Assembly (NCBI RefSeq): GCF_014649855.1
Contig: NZ_BMTV01000026.1
Span: forward strand, 62,001-126,000
Reading direction: 5' to 3'
Source of the DNA: Streptomyces roseolus
GTDB taxonomy: Bacteria; Actinomycetota; Actinomycetes; Streptomycetales; Streptomycetaceae
Length of the DNA stretch: 64,000 nt
This document shows, piece after piece, positions 40,913-49,815 of the stretch. The position numbers and the translations under genes are program-made. Within the stretch, counting starts at the first letter, position 1. Every line of letters begins with the position of its first letter. The notes beneath the pieces are model-generated. The model did not search any database. It had not been told where the DNA came from and worked only from the letters and a program-made list of their open reading frames with translations.

Positions 40913-41590
40913 ATGTCCGTGCCGCATTCCCCGTCGCCCGACGAGCCCGTGTTCACCGCCGACTTCGGGTCCCCCTCGCAGTGGGTCGCCGGGCGTTCCT
41001 GGGCCTATCCGGACGGCGGGCCGGTCAACCCGCTGGACAACAAGCTCGACCACCTCGTGGACGACCCCGACTACTGTCGCTCCGGGGTCTTCCGGGCGAC
41101 GCGGCGGCCCGACGGACTGTGGGACAGCGGGCTGCTGACGACGGAGGGGAGCGACGAGGGGTTCGAGGTCCGGGCGGGGGACGTGCTGGAGGCCCGGGTG
41201 CGGCTGCCGTCGGAAACGGGGGCCTGGCCCGCGATCTGGACCTGGCGCGACGGCGGGCAGGAGGTCGACGTCTTCGAGTACCACCCGGACAACCCCGATC
41301 TGCTGGAGCTCTCCAACCGGGTGCGGGGCACTCATCACTACCACCGGTCGCCGGACGTCCGGCCCGGGGAGTGGGTGGAGCTGCGGACCCGGTTCGGCGC
41401 CAGGTCCGTGGTGTGGTGGGTGAACGGCACCGAGGTCTTCGCCGACGGGCGGGGGGTCGGCCGGTCCTGGCACGCCTACCTGATCGTCAACCTCTCGGTC
41501 TGCGCGGGCCGTTACCATCCCGCGCCCGATCCCGGCACGACCGAGATGTCCTTCGAGGTGGCGGATCTCCGGGTGTTCCGGAGCCGCTGA
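40913..41590 (+). CDS. GH16-like beta-glucanase domain protein, no signal peptide
   Basis: 225 residues, jelly-roll fold. WPAIWTWRDGGQEVDVFEYH holds the Glu-x-Asp-x-x-Glu catalytic motif of GH16 (EVDVFE). Other segments VLEARVRLPSETG, WVELRTRFG and VVWWVNG fit a concanavalin-like sandwich. No signal peptide precedes ATG 40913 (GAGGAG six bases upstream); the N-terminus is hydrophilic. This is odd for a GH16 enzyme, so either it acts inside the cell, leaves by another route, or is not hydrolytic. Convergent with the helicase gene. Confidence 0.82.
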   Translation: MSVPHSPSPDEPVFTADFGSPSQWVAGRSWAYPDGGPVNPLDNKLDHLVDDPDYCRSGVFRATRRPDGLWDSGLLTTEGSDEGFEVRAGDVLEARVRLPSETGAWPAIWTWRDGGQEVDVFEYHPDNPDLLELSNRVRGTHHYHRSPDVRPGEWVELRTRFGARSVVWWVNGTEVFADGRGVGRSWHAYLIVNLSVCAGRYHPAPDPGTTEMSFEVADLRVFRSR

Positions 41591-41608
41591 CGGAGCAAGC
41601 GGTCCCGG

Positions 41609-44347
41609 TCACGCCCAGGGGACTCCCAGGGCCGTCAGGCGCGCGCGCTGGGCGGCGGTGAGGCGGGCGCGCCGCTGGCGGACGTTGGCGTACCAGACGC
41701 CCAGCTTGTGGAGGTGCTCCTCGCCGTTCACCACGAGCGTCTCGACGTGACCGCGGGCGGGCGCCGCGCCGGCGCCCTCCCGGGCCGTGAACTGGGCGAG
41801 TGCCCGGATGCCGCGCGCGAAGGCCGCGGTCGGGGCCGGAGCCGGGTGCGCGGCGGCACGGCGCTCGGGCGGCGCCACGCCCAGGAGGGCGAGGCGGCGG
41901 CGCTGCTCCTCGGCCAGTCCGGGCCAGGCGCGGTGCTGGCGGGCGAGCCAGGCGCCCAGGTCGTCGCCGTCGAAGACGACGCCCGGGGCGATGGCGGGGA
42001 GGCGGCCGTCGGGTTCGTCGGCGGCCAGGCCGGCGCAGACCCGGTACAGGCGCTGCCAGTCGAGGGGCCAGGGGCAGTTCCAGTCGGGGTCGATCTCCGC
42101 CAGCCGGGCCGCGCGCGCGGCGGCGCGCTCGGGGTCCTTGCCGAGGGCGCCCGGGCGGCGGAGGTTGGCCACGAGGCGGCCGATCGCGATCGAGTCGCGG
42201 TCGGTCCCGCCCCAGCGGGCGTCCTGACGGGGTGCCAGGTGGCCGTGGGCGCGGTGGTAGGAGCGGAGGGCGGCCAGGTTGGTCTCCCAGGCCTCGTCGC
42301 CGGGCTCCCACACCATGCCCTCGTCGTCCAACCGCTGCTTGCGGTACGGCTCCAGGGTGCCGGCCCGGAGGTTCTTGCGCTGCTGGTGGACCCAGCGGCC
42401 GAGCGGGAACGTTCCGGTCGCGCCGAGTGCGGTCTCCGTGTCGTACGGGACGGCGTACAGGCCCTCGATGCCGTGGTCGGCGCGCCAGCGGCGCAGGGCC
42501 TGGTAGCCCTCCAGCCAGACCAGGGACTCGGGGCGGTGAACACGGGTGCGGAGGAAGGCGGCGACGGTGGCCGGGTCGCGCGGGGTCGCGAAGCGGAGGA
42601 GCGGCGACGGCTCGGCTCCGGTGTCCCGGGGGTCCGCGGCACCGGGCCGGCCGGCCGCCTCGCGGTGGACGTGAACCGTGCGGGCGCCGCGGGTGCGGCC
42701 GCGGGAGGCGAGGTCGGCGACGAGGTGTTCGGAGTGCGAGCGCAGGCCGTTGAGGACGGCGACCAGAGGGGCGTACGACGCCGAGGCCACCATGTCCCGC
42801 GGGTCCTCGTCCGGCCGGAGGAAGACGGGGACGAGGATGCGGGCGGTCTTGGCGGTGCCGTCCGGGTCGGGGCGCAGGGCGCGGCCGATGTTCTGGACGA
42901 GCTCGACCTGCGAGCCGCGGGTGTCGGCGAAGCAGACGGCTTCCACCCCGCGTTCCCCCGTGATGTCGACGCCTTCGCCGAGGACGCGCACGGAGGCGAG
43001 GAAGGCGCGGTGGACGCGGCGGCCCGCGGCGTCGACGCCGTTCGCGAACTGCCGGATGGCCTCCCGGCGTTCGGCGACCAGGTGGTCTCCGCACAGCCAG
43101 GCCGACCAGACCCGGTCCGGCGGCACGTGGCGGCCGGGGTCGAGGTCGTAGAGGCGGGCGTCGATGGACGACGGGGGCATCCGCTCCGCGTCGGCGAGGG
43201 CGGTGAGCGTGGGCTCGGTCGCGTACAGCTCGGCCGCGGTCGAGGGAAGTCGGGAGGCGAAGGCCTCGGCCTCCTCCACCCGGTGGTGGAAGGTCATCAC
43301 CGTCTTCAGGTTGTGACGGGCCGCGTGCTCCAGGAGCGCGGTCTGGAGGAGGGCGAGGCGCCGGCCGCGCAGGGCCTGTTCGGCAGGACCGGGGCCCGCG
43401 CCCGAATCCGGCTCCGCGCCCGAGTCCGAATCCGAATCCGGGTCCGAATTCGGGTCCGGGACCGGGACCGGGACCGGGACCGGATGGGGGTCCGGGTCGC
43501 GGATCTCCAGGACGTCGATCTCGAAGCCGGCGAGGATCTCGCGGGCGATCGCCTCCGCCAGGCCGAGCTCGTGGATCCATTCGCCGTAGGTGCCGTCCGG
43601 GTCGCTCTCCATCGACGCGATCGCGGCCTCCTCCGCGCCGGCGCGCGGGGCGGCCAGGATGCGGGGTGTGGCGGTCATGTAGAGGCGGAAGGCGGCGGGG
43701 ACGCGGTGGTTGTCGTGGATCGCCGCCCAGGGGCGTGACCGGTCGCCGGCCGTGCCGTGCGCCTCGTCGACGACGGCGAGGTCGAAGCCGTCCATCCGCT
43801 GCCCGTACAGCCGCGGTCCGCCGGCGAGGGCCGACTCCAGGGGGCCGCGGACCTGCCGGACGCCCGCCGGGCCGTCGGACGCGAGGCCCTCGAAACCGTC
43901 GAGGCCGTCGAATCCCCCGGGGGCGTCGCGGTCGACGAGCGAGGCGTACGTGGCGAGGACGACGACCGGACCGCGGCCGGCCCACAGGGCGAGCCGGAGC
44001 GGGTTCGTCGTGGTCCGCACCCCGAGCCGGTCGAGGACTTCGTCGCGGTCGAGCGAGCAGACGGCGACCATCGGGGCCTTGTGGCCGATCCTGCGCCAGG
44101 CCTCGGCGGTCTGCACGAGCAGGTCGAGCGTCGGGACCATGACCAGGATCCGCCCGCCGGGGAAGCAGCGGAGGGCGGCGGAGGCGGCCGTGTACGTCTT
44201 GCCGGAGCCGGTGGCCGACACGTACGTGGCCCGCTCGCCGTCCGGGCGCGGCGTCCGGCGCCGGGCCCGGACGGTCCAGGCGCGGATGGCGGCGAGCCCG
44301 GCGGCCTGGTGCTCGCGCAGCCGGACGGTCGCCGGTGCCGCGGTCAC
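41609..44347 (-). CDS. DEAD/DEAH-box helicase with four helicase-associated repeats
   Basis: 912 residues. Superfamily 2 RecA-like domains: Walker A SATGSGKTYTAA, DEAH in AVVDEAHGTAGD, motif III MTATPR and motif VI QNIGRALRPD. Between the two RecA domains is a Pro/Asp-rich low-complexity stretch of ~35 residues (DPHPVPVPVPVPDP, then DPDSDSDSGAEPD). The last ~290 residues hold about four HA repeats (WLEGYQALRRWRADHG, LRSYHRAHGHL, LGAWLARQHRAW, LGVWYANVRQRR). GTG 44347 overlaps the tpg stop (GTGA). This type of helicase is common at Streptomyces telomeres and linear plasmids. Confidence 0.93.
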   Translation of the reverse strand: MTAAPATVRLREHQAAGLAAIRAWTVRARRRTPRPDGERATYVSATGSGKTYTAASAALRCFPGGRILVMVPTLDLLVQTAEAWRRIGHKAPMVAVCSLDRDEVLDRLGVRTTTNPLRLALWAGRGPVVVLATYASLVDRDAPGGFDGLDGFEGLASDGPAGVRQVRGPLESALAGGPRLYGQRMDGFDLAVVDEAHGTAGDRSRPWAAIHDNHRVPAAFRLYMTATPRILAAPRAGAEEAAIASMESDPDGTYGEWIHELGLAEAIAREILAGFEIDVLEIRDPDPHPVPVPVPVPDPNSDPDSDSDSGAEPDSGAGPGPAEQALRGRRLALLQTALLEHAARHNLKTVMTFHHRVEEAEAFASRLPSTAAELYATEPTLTALADAERMPPSSIDARLYDLDPGRHVPPDRVWSAWLCGDHLVAERREAIRQFANGVDAAGRRVHRAFLASVRVLGEGVDITGERGVEAVCFADTRGSQVELVQNIGRALRPDPDGTAKTARILVPVFLRPDEDPRDMVASASYAPLVAVLNGLRSHSEHLVADLASRGRTRGARTVHVHREAAGRPGAADPRDTGAEPSPLLRFATPRDPATVAAFLRTRVHRPESLVWLEGYQALRRWRADHGIEGLYAVPYDTETALGATGTFPLGRWVHQQRKNLRAGTLEPYRKQRLDDEGMVWEPGDEAWETNLAALRSYHRAHGHLAPRQDARWGGTDRDSIAIGRLVANLRRPGALGKDPERAAARAARLAEIDPDWNCPWPLDWQRLYRVCAGLAADEPDGRLPAIAPGVVFDGDDLGAWLARQHRAWPGLAEEQRRRLALLGVAPPERRAAAHPAPAPTAAFARGIRALAQFTAREGAGAAPARGHVETLVVNGEEHLHKLGVWYANVRQRRARLTAAQRARLTALGVPWA

Positions 44348-44901
44348 AGGTCGAACTCGATGTGCTCGACGTTCAGCATGCGGACCTCCTCCAGGCTCGC
44401 GGCGCGGGTGCCGCGCTGCTGGAAGTAGACGTCCCGCAGTGCCTCGGCCACGGCCCGGCGCATGTCGTGCTCGCCCTGCTCCCGGGCGGCGAAGATGCGT
44501 TCGGCGTGGTGCGGGGGGAGGGCGAGGGTGAGGTGGCGTTCGCGGGCCTCGTCGGTGGTGCCGGCCGGGGCGGCGTAGCCCAGGCTCGCGCGGACGTCGA
44601 TCATCAGGCCGTCGGTGGTGCCGGCGGCCCGCCGCGCCTTCGCCTTGACCCTCGGCTGCCAACGCCTGCGGGTCTCCTCCCGCAGGCGGGCGGCGAGTTC
44701 GGGGCGGGGGCTCTTGATCTCGCCCTTCACGTACCGCTCGACGGTGCGCTGGGAGACGCCGAGGAGGGCGGCCACCGCCCGGGTGCCCTTGAGCTGCTTC
44801 ACCAGGAAGCGGACCTGCGCGCCCGCCGACTGCGGCGGCTTGCGGGTGACCGCCTTGTCGAGGACCCGGTCCAGGCCCTCGCCGACCGATCTCACCACCA
44901 T
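44344..44901 (-). CDS. tpg: Telomere terminal protein Tpg
   Basis: Protein covalently linked to the 5' ends of linear Streptomyces replicons; primes patch synthesis of the last Okazaki gap. 185 residues, the usual Tpg length. Helix-turn-helix VAALLGVSQRTVERYVKG at 43-60, then RRRWQPRVKAKARRAAG, GTTDEARERHLTL and VYFQQRG, ending HIEFDL. The priming residue in studied Tpg proteins is a threonine near 114; Thr115 or Thr116 in AGTTDEAR is my candidate here. GGGGGAG precedes ATG 44901. Four bases separate it from tap; it overlaps the helicase start. Confidence 0.95.
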   Translation of the reverse strand: MVVRSVGEGLDRVLDKAVTRKPPQSAGAQVRFLVKQLKGTRAVAALLGVSQRTVERYVKGEIKSPRPELAARLREETRRRWQPRVKAKARRAAGTTDGLMIDVRASLGYAAPAGTTDEARERHLTLALPPHHAERIFAAREQGEHDMRRAVAEALRDVYFQQRGTRAASLEEVRMLNVEHIEFDL

Positions 44902-44905
44902 CGTC

Positions 44906-47164
44906 CTACTCCCCCGTGTCCGGGCCGGTGCGGTCGCCGGTCTTGATGTAGCGGGCCAGGTTCAGGAGCGGGTCGCCGGTCTCGTCGCGCAGGCGCTCCG
45001 CCCAGAGCGGGGTGCGGGTGCCCTCGTGCTTGACCATGCCCGGGGAGACGCCGATGCGGAAGGAGCCGGGGATCGTCCTGCCCTCGGGGGTGTGCGGCAG
45101 CACGTCCAGCGGGGACGGGCCGTCGGCGGCGTACACCGCGCAGTCGGAGAGGACCGCGACGGGGTAGCTGCCGGTGGCGGCGGCGAGCGCGACCATCTTG
45201 CGGTGCATGTTGATCCTCGCCCGGGAGATGACGACCGCGCGGATGTCGGGGCGCCAGGTGGGACGGGCGAGCGCCGGCCACGGCTTGCCCGGCCGCCAGC
45301 CGTCGCCGCGCGCCTTCTCCTGGAGCTTGCCGATGCCGCCCTTCACGGTGTTCTTGATCGCGTCGAGGACGATCGCGGCCTCCGGGTCGCGGCGCTTGTA
45401 CCCGTCCATCGCCGCCAGGTACGCGGCGGGGTCGAGGTCGCCGCCGACGCCGAGGTCCGCCATCGTCTCCACGTACGCGTTCCGCAGCCGCCGGTACCAC
45501 TCGTCCAGATAGCGGCCCGCCTCCGGGCGCACCCAGGCCTCCGACGGGGCGACCTCGTAGCCGAGTTCGACCGCGTACGCCACGGTCGGGGTGGCGTACC
45601 AGGCCGGGCCCGCGGGGGTCTCGCCGGTCGGTGTGAAGGGGCTGGGCAGCAGCTCCCCGCGCAGCCGCGTCCACCCGTCGCGGTCGCCGCCCGCGTCCGC
45701 GCCGGTGCGGGTGCGGGTGCCGAGGCGTACGCGGGAGAGGTCGACGTGGGACAGGTCGACCAGCCAGGAACCCGGCACCGAAGGGTCGAAGTCCGGGTGG
45801 ACGACGTGGACGGGGGGCTGGGCGAGGCCGATGAGCGCGCCGTTCGCGGCGGCGCCGAAGGCCATGTTGACGTCGATGCCGACCAGGTGCGGCTTCAGGC
45901 ACTCCTCGTCCGTCAGCTCCCGCGCCCAGTCGTACGCCTCCTCGAAGATCCGCTCCTCGGGGCCCCGCACGTGGAAGCGGGGCAGGCCGGCGAGGACCGG
46001 GTGCCCGTCGACCGCCTCGCACGGCGGCGGGTCCATCGGCTCCTTGCCGAGCGAACCGGCGTTGTGGACGCTGTGCCGGCGCCCCTCCTCGTCCGGGTCG
46101 GAGGCGCGGGTCGGCGGGCGCAGCGCGGTCATCAGTTCCAGGCCCGTGACCGCCGTCGAACCGCGCGGGGTGATCACGCGGGAGGCGTACAGGCCGAGTA
46201 CGCGGGCGAGTTCGGCGGGCGGCAGCTCGGCGGAGTCGCCCCAGGAGCGGGTGTCGAGCGCGCGCCACGACGGGATGCACAGCTGTGCGCAGAGGCGGCG
46301 GCCGCCCTGGGCGGGCCGGTAGATCCGGGCCCACGGGCCGAAGCCGCGCCGGGTCAGCCGCCAGTCGGCCCGCTCGATCTCCTTGACCGCCGGATGGCCG
46401 GCGGGGAGGCGGCCCTCGATCCGCTCGTCGTCGGTGAGTTCGACCGGCAGGCCGTAGTGCGCGAGCGCGGACCGGGTGAGGACGAGCACCGGATCGGCGT
46501 CCCACCCCGCCGCGTCCAGGCGCGGCGCCCCCAGCCGCGCCTCGCCGAGTGCCCATGCGACCAGCTCGGGCAGCGAACGGGCGGGGACGTCGAGCACGAG
46601 GCCGCCGACGCAGTACGCGACGGGGGCCGCGTCGCCGTCGGCGCCGAGGTCGATGACGGCGAGGGGGCCGTGGGCGAAGCGGGGGTCGACGCCGGCCGAG
46701 CCCCGCCGCCCCGCCGCCGCCTTCCTTCCCGAGCCCGCCTTCTTGGCGAGGGCGGCCTTCCGCGCGATCGCCGCCCGCTGGGCGGACACCGCCTTCTTGA
46801 CCGGCGGCTTCGCCGGGACCGGGGCCGGGGCGGTCTCGGAAACGGGAGCGGGAGCGGCCTCGGCGGGTACGGGTTCGGGGTCGGCGACCCGTACGTGTTC
46901 CGCCGTCTCCGGCGGCAAGGGGTACTTCTCCGCCCAGCCCTTCAGGAGGGCCAGGTAGGGGGCGCGGCGAGGGGGCCGGGGCTCGCTGCGGCCCGCTTCC
47001 CAGTTCTTGACCGTCTGGGTCGAGGTCTCCAGGACGGCGGCGAGGCCGGCCTGGGTGACGCCGGCGGCGACACGCAGCCGGGCCCGCTCGGCGGGCGGGG
47101 GGAACTCCGGCCCGCCGGCCAGAAGCGCCTCCACGGCCTGGAACAGAACGCCTTCCTCGGGCAC
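44906..47164 (-). CDS. tap: Telomere-associated protein Tap
   Basis: 752 residues, the size of known Tap. Binds the folded telomere 3' overhang and recruits Tpg. N-terminal helix-turn-helix VTQAGLAAVLETSTQTVKNWEAG (about 35-57). A Lys/Ala/Pro-rich region near 110-155 resembles a histone tail. The rest is the Tap body, with GIDVNMAFGAAANGALIGLAQ and RINMHRKMVALAAATG among its conserved-looking parts. GGAGG six bases before GTG 47164. First gene of a tap-tpg-helicase operon. Confidence 0.95.
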   Translation of the reverse strand: MPEEGVLFQAVEALLAGGPEFPPPAERARLRVAAGVTQAGLAAVLETSTQTVKNWEAGRSEPRPPRRAPYLALLKGWAEKYPLPPETAEHVRVADPEPVPAEAAPAPVSETAPAPVPAKPPVKKAVSAQRAAIARKAALAKKAGSGRKAAAGRRGSAGVDPRFAHGPLAVIDLGADGDAAPVAYCVGGLVLDVPARSLPELVAWALGEARLGAPRLDAAGWDADPVLVLTRSALAHYGLPVELTDDERIEGRLPAGHPAVKEIERADWRLTRRGFGPWARIYRPAQGGRRLCAQLCIPSWRALDTRSWGDSAELPPAELARVLGLYASRVITPRGSTAVTGLELMTALRPPTRASDPDEEGRRHSVHNAGSLGKEPMDPPPCEAVDGHPVLAGLPRFHVRGPEERIFEEAYDWARELTDEECLKPHLVGIDVNMAFGAAANGALIGLAQPPVHVVHPDFDPSVPGSWLVDLSHVDLSRVRLGTRTRTGADAGGDRDGWTRLRGELLPSPFTPTGETPAGPAWYATPTVAYAVELGYEVAPSEAWVRPEAGRYLDEWYRRLRNAYVETMADLGVGGDLDPAAYLAAMDGYKRRDPEAAIVLDAIKNTVKGGIGKLQEKARGDGWRPGKPWPALARPTWRPDIRAVVISRARINMHRKMVALAAATGSYPVAVLSDCAVYAADGPSPLDVLPHTPEGRTIPGSFRIGVSPGMVKHEGTRTPLWAERLRDETGDPLLNLARYIKTGDRTGPDTGE

Positions 47165-47234
47165 GGTGCCACCTCCACCGCGACCCTATCGAATTTATCC
47201 CTGGACATATCCCCGGCCACGCCCGGCGCCCGGT

Positions 47235-47912
47235 TCAGCCGGTGCCCTCCAGGAGGCGGCGGACCTCGCGGCTCGCGGCGGGGACCGGGCCGACGACCGG
47301 GACCGGGAAGCGGTGGCGGAGGGCTTCGGCGGCCTCGCCGAGGGGGCCGCCGCCGATGACGACGGCCTCGGCGCCGTCCTCCCTCACGCAGCGGTCCACG
47401 GCGTCGGCGAGGCGCTCCGTCATCTCGGCGGGGTCCGCGGCCAGCCGGTGCGGGTCGCCGGGGGTGAGCCGGACGCCGGTGTACTGGGCGGACCAGCCGA
47501 GGCGGGCGGTGCGGGCGTCGATCGCGGCGGCCAGGCCGGGGGTGGTGGTGGCGATGCCGAAGCGGCGGCCGTCGGCGCCGGCCTCGCGCAGGGCGGCCTC
47601 GGCGATGCCGATGACGGGGACGGTGGTGCGGGCGCGGAGGTCCTCGACGCCCGGGTCGCCGAAGGCGCCGACGACGAGGGCCGCGACCTCGGGGCCTTCC
47701 GGGGCGGCGAGGAGGGCGTCCGCGGCGTCGAGGACGTGCCGGACCGAGGCGCGCAGCAGTTCCTCGTCGACGAGCATCGGCGGGCCGGCGGCGACGGTGA
47801 CGCCCCGGACCTCGTAGCCGTCCTCCGGGCGCAGGGTGCGGCGGGCGATCGCGGCCATCGTCGCGGTCGTGGCCCGGTCGGTGTTGGGGTTGACGAGGGC
47901 GACGAGGGCCAT
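47235..47912 (-). CDS. Aspartate/glutamate (hydantoin) racemase-like protein without catalytic Cys
   Basis: 225 residues, PF01177-like fold: LVNPNTDRATTATM, VVGAFGDPGVEDLRA and PVIGIAEAALREAG, FGIATTT. Active members use two Cys, one in a CFGDPG motif and one in a LGCAGM motif. Here the positions are Ala83 (GAFGDPG) and Gly (IGGGPLG, 187-192). The two-base catalysis is therefore unlikely; some HupH-like relatives also look like this. AAGGAG nine bases before ATG 47912. Divergent from the maleylpyruvate-isomerase-like gene. Function unknown. Confidence 0.88.
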   Translation of the reverse strand: MALVALVNPNTDRATTATMAAIARRTLRPEDGYEVRGVTVAAGPPMLVDEELLRASVRHVLDAADALLAAPEGPEVAALVVGAFGDPGVEDLRARTTVPVIGIAEAALREAGADGRRFGIATTTPGLAAAIDARTARLGWSAQYTGVRLTPGDPHRLAADPAEMTERLADAVDRCVREDGAEAVVIGGGPLGEAAEALRHRFPVPVVGPVPAASREVRRLLEGTG

Positions 47913-48221
47913 GCGGGCGTCTCCTTCTCGGGGCGGCGGCCGGGCTTCCGCGTGTCGGGGACGAGCCCGGGGATCGCGTGAGCGTATCCGTCGACCGGTC
48001 GACCCGAGCCGGAGGAGGGCCCGTCCGGCGGTGGCGCAGGGCAAGCGGACGGTGGCGGTGAGGACGGCGGCGGGCCCGCTCGGAGGCCGCCGAGGCCGCG
48101 CTGCCGGACCGCTCGCGCAACTTCGGAGTCCTGCGGGCCGGTTCGTGGCGCGTGGGGGCTGTCGCACGGGGCTACTCGACGGTAACGTGCGGGGCCGTCC
48201 ACAGCCTTGGGGGGAAGTCGC
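47913..48221. other. Intergenic region between divergent genes
   Basis: 309 bases. Holds a perfect palindrome GTCGACCGGTCGAC at 47990-48003, 78 bases before the racemase-like start, and GCGTATCC just upstream of it that may be part of a -10 box. I see no gene. Confidence 0.55.
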
Positions 48222-49082
48222 ATGGGTGTCGTCACGGCGTTCGATCCGGTGGCCGAGCACGAGCGGACGCGGGCCGCGCTGGAGGGCGCGGTCGGGCGCC
48301 TGGTGCGACTGGCCGACGGGATCGACGCGTGGGAGGTGCCGTCCGGGCTTCCGGGGTGGTCCGTGGGGGACGTCGGCGCGCACCTCGCCGCCGTGTACCT
48401 CGCGTACCGCTCCGCGGTGACCGGGGACGGGGGCGTCGACTGGGACGGACTGCTCACGGGCCGGGAAGGGTCGTTCGGGGAACGGATCGCCGCCGTGAAC
48501 GCGCTGTCCATCGGCCTCATCGCCGGGGAGGAGCGCAAGCGCCTCGGCGCGATCCTCGCCGAGCGGGGCGCGGCCTTCCTGCGGGACTCGGCGGGGCTCG
48601 CGCCCGGGACTCCGGTCCCCGCACCCTGGTACGGGCCGGGGCGGACCGTCCCGCTCGCGGCGGCGACGGGGCTCGTGCTCAGCGAGACCCTGCTCCACGG
48701 GCTCGACATCGCCCGGGGCGCCCGCCGGCCGTGGACCGTCCCCCCGGCGGAGGCCGCGCTGGTGATCGGCCAGGCGATGGTGACGATGATGCCGCTCGCC
48801 CTGGACGCGGAGAAGGCGAAGGGCGTGCGGATCGCCTTCGACCTGGTGCTGGAGGGCGGGCCGCGACTCGCCGTCGACGTGGCGGACGAGGCGGTGACCG
48901 TCACCCGGGACCCGGGGCCGCGCGCGTACGACTGCCGGATCGTGGCGTCGCCGACGGCGTTCCTGCTCGTCTCCTTCGGCAGGCTGCCGATCTGGAAGGC
49001 GATCGCGCGGGGCCGGATGCGGGCCGGCGGCCCCCGGCCCTGGCTCGCGACGCGACTGAGCCGACTGATCACCGCACCCTGA
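48222..49082 (+). CDS. Maleylpyruvate isomerase/DinB family protein
   Basis: 286 residues. N-terminal DinB-like four-helix bundle with a mycothiol-type start (LVRLADGIDAWEVPSGLPGWSVGDVGAHLAAVYLAY): the His in GAHLA and later GLDIAR with HGLD are probable metal ligands. C-terminal SCP2-like sheet from about 190. Family members are mycothiol-dependent isomerases or uncharacterised. ATG 48222 has GGGGGGAAG upstream. Convergent with the ThpR gene, 6 bases apart. Confidence 0.87.
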   Translation: MGVVTAFDPVAEHERTRAALEGAVGRLVRLADGIDAWEVPSGLPGWSVGDVGAHLAAVYLAYRSAVTGDGGVDWDGLLTGREGSFGERIAAVNALSIGLIAGEERKRLGAILAERGAAFLRDSAGLAPGTPVPAPWYGPGRTVPLAAATGLVLSETLLHGLDIARGARRPWTVPPAEAALVIGQAMVTMMPLALDAEKAKGVRIAFDLVLEGGPRLAVDVADEAVTVTRDPGPRAYDCRIVASPTAFLLVSFGRLPIWKAIARGRMRAGGPRPWLATRLSRLITAP

Positions 49083-49088
49083 GACGCC

Positions 49089-49718
49089 TCAGACGCCGGC
49101 TCCGGTCCCGCGTCCGGTCCCGGTCCCCGTTCCGGTGAACGGCCAGGAGTCGATGTCCCGGTAGCGGACCGGGGCCGGGCCCCGGGCGTCGTCGCTGCCG
49201 ACGAGGTGGAGCCGCGCGGCCGGCCACGCGCGGCCCTCGAAGCCGTCCAGCACCCCGACCGCCGCCGGCACGCCGGTGAGGTCGCCCCGACGGGCCCGGG
49301 CCAGCGTCAGGTGCGGTCGCAGCGGACGCCCCTCGTAGGCGATCCCCGCCTCCTTGACTCGTTCCCGTACGTCGTCGGCGAGCCGGTGCAGGCCGGGGAC
49401 GTCGCCCGCGATCCCGCTCCACAGGACGCGGGAGTCGAACTGCCCGCCGCCGCGGAGCGAGAGCTCCAGCGGCCCGCGCTCCCCGGCGAGCTCGGCGAGC
49501 GGCGCGTGGAGGCGGGGCACCACGGCCGCCGGGAGCTCACCGAGGAAGGCGAGGGTGATGTGCCAGTCCTCGATCCGGTTCCAGCGCATCCCGGGGTACG
49601 CCGCGTAGGCCGGCGCCAGCGCCCGGGCGAGCTCGTCCTTGGCGTCGTCGGGCGGCGCCAGGGCGATGAAGACGCGGATGGTGGCGGGGGTGGCGGCGGG
49701 GCGGGGCGAGTCGTTCAC
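49089..49718 (-). CDS. thpR: RNA 2',3'-cyclic phosphodiesterase (ThpR/LigT)
   Basis: 209 residues, 2H phosphoesterase. The two His-x-Thr motifs are WHITLAFLG (about 53) and PHLTLARAR (about 133). Opens cyclic phosphate on RNA ends. A Thr/Gly repeat tail (TGTGTGTGRGTG) closes the protein. GTG 49718 start without a clear ribosome site. Confidence 0.93.
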   Translation of the reverse strand: MNDSPRPAATPATIRVFIALAPPDDAKDELARALAPAYAAYPGMRWNRIEDWHITLAFLGELPAAVVPRLHAPLAELAGERGPLELSLRGGGQFDSRVLWSGIAGDVPGLHRLADDVRERVKEAGIAYEGRPLRPHLTLARARRGDLTGVPAAVGVLDGFEGRAWPAARLHLVGSDDARGPAPVRYRDIDSWPFTGTGTGTGRGTGAGV

Positions 49719-49815
49719 GGAACGATTCGTACCGTGCCGGAGCCGGGGCCGTGCGGGCGGGTCCCGCTACCGGGCGGCCAGGCGGTCGTCCCGTGGCGGG
49801 TCCCGCCCGGCGGGT

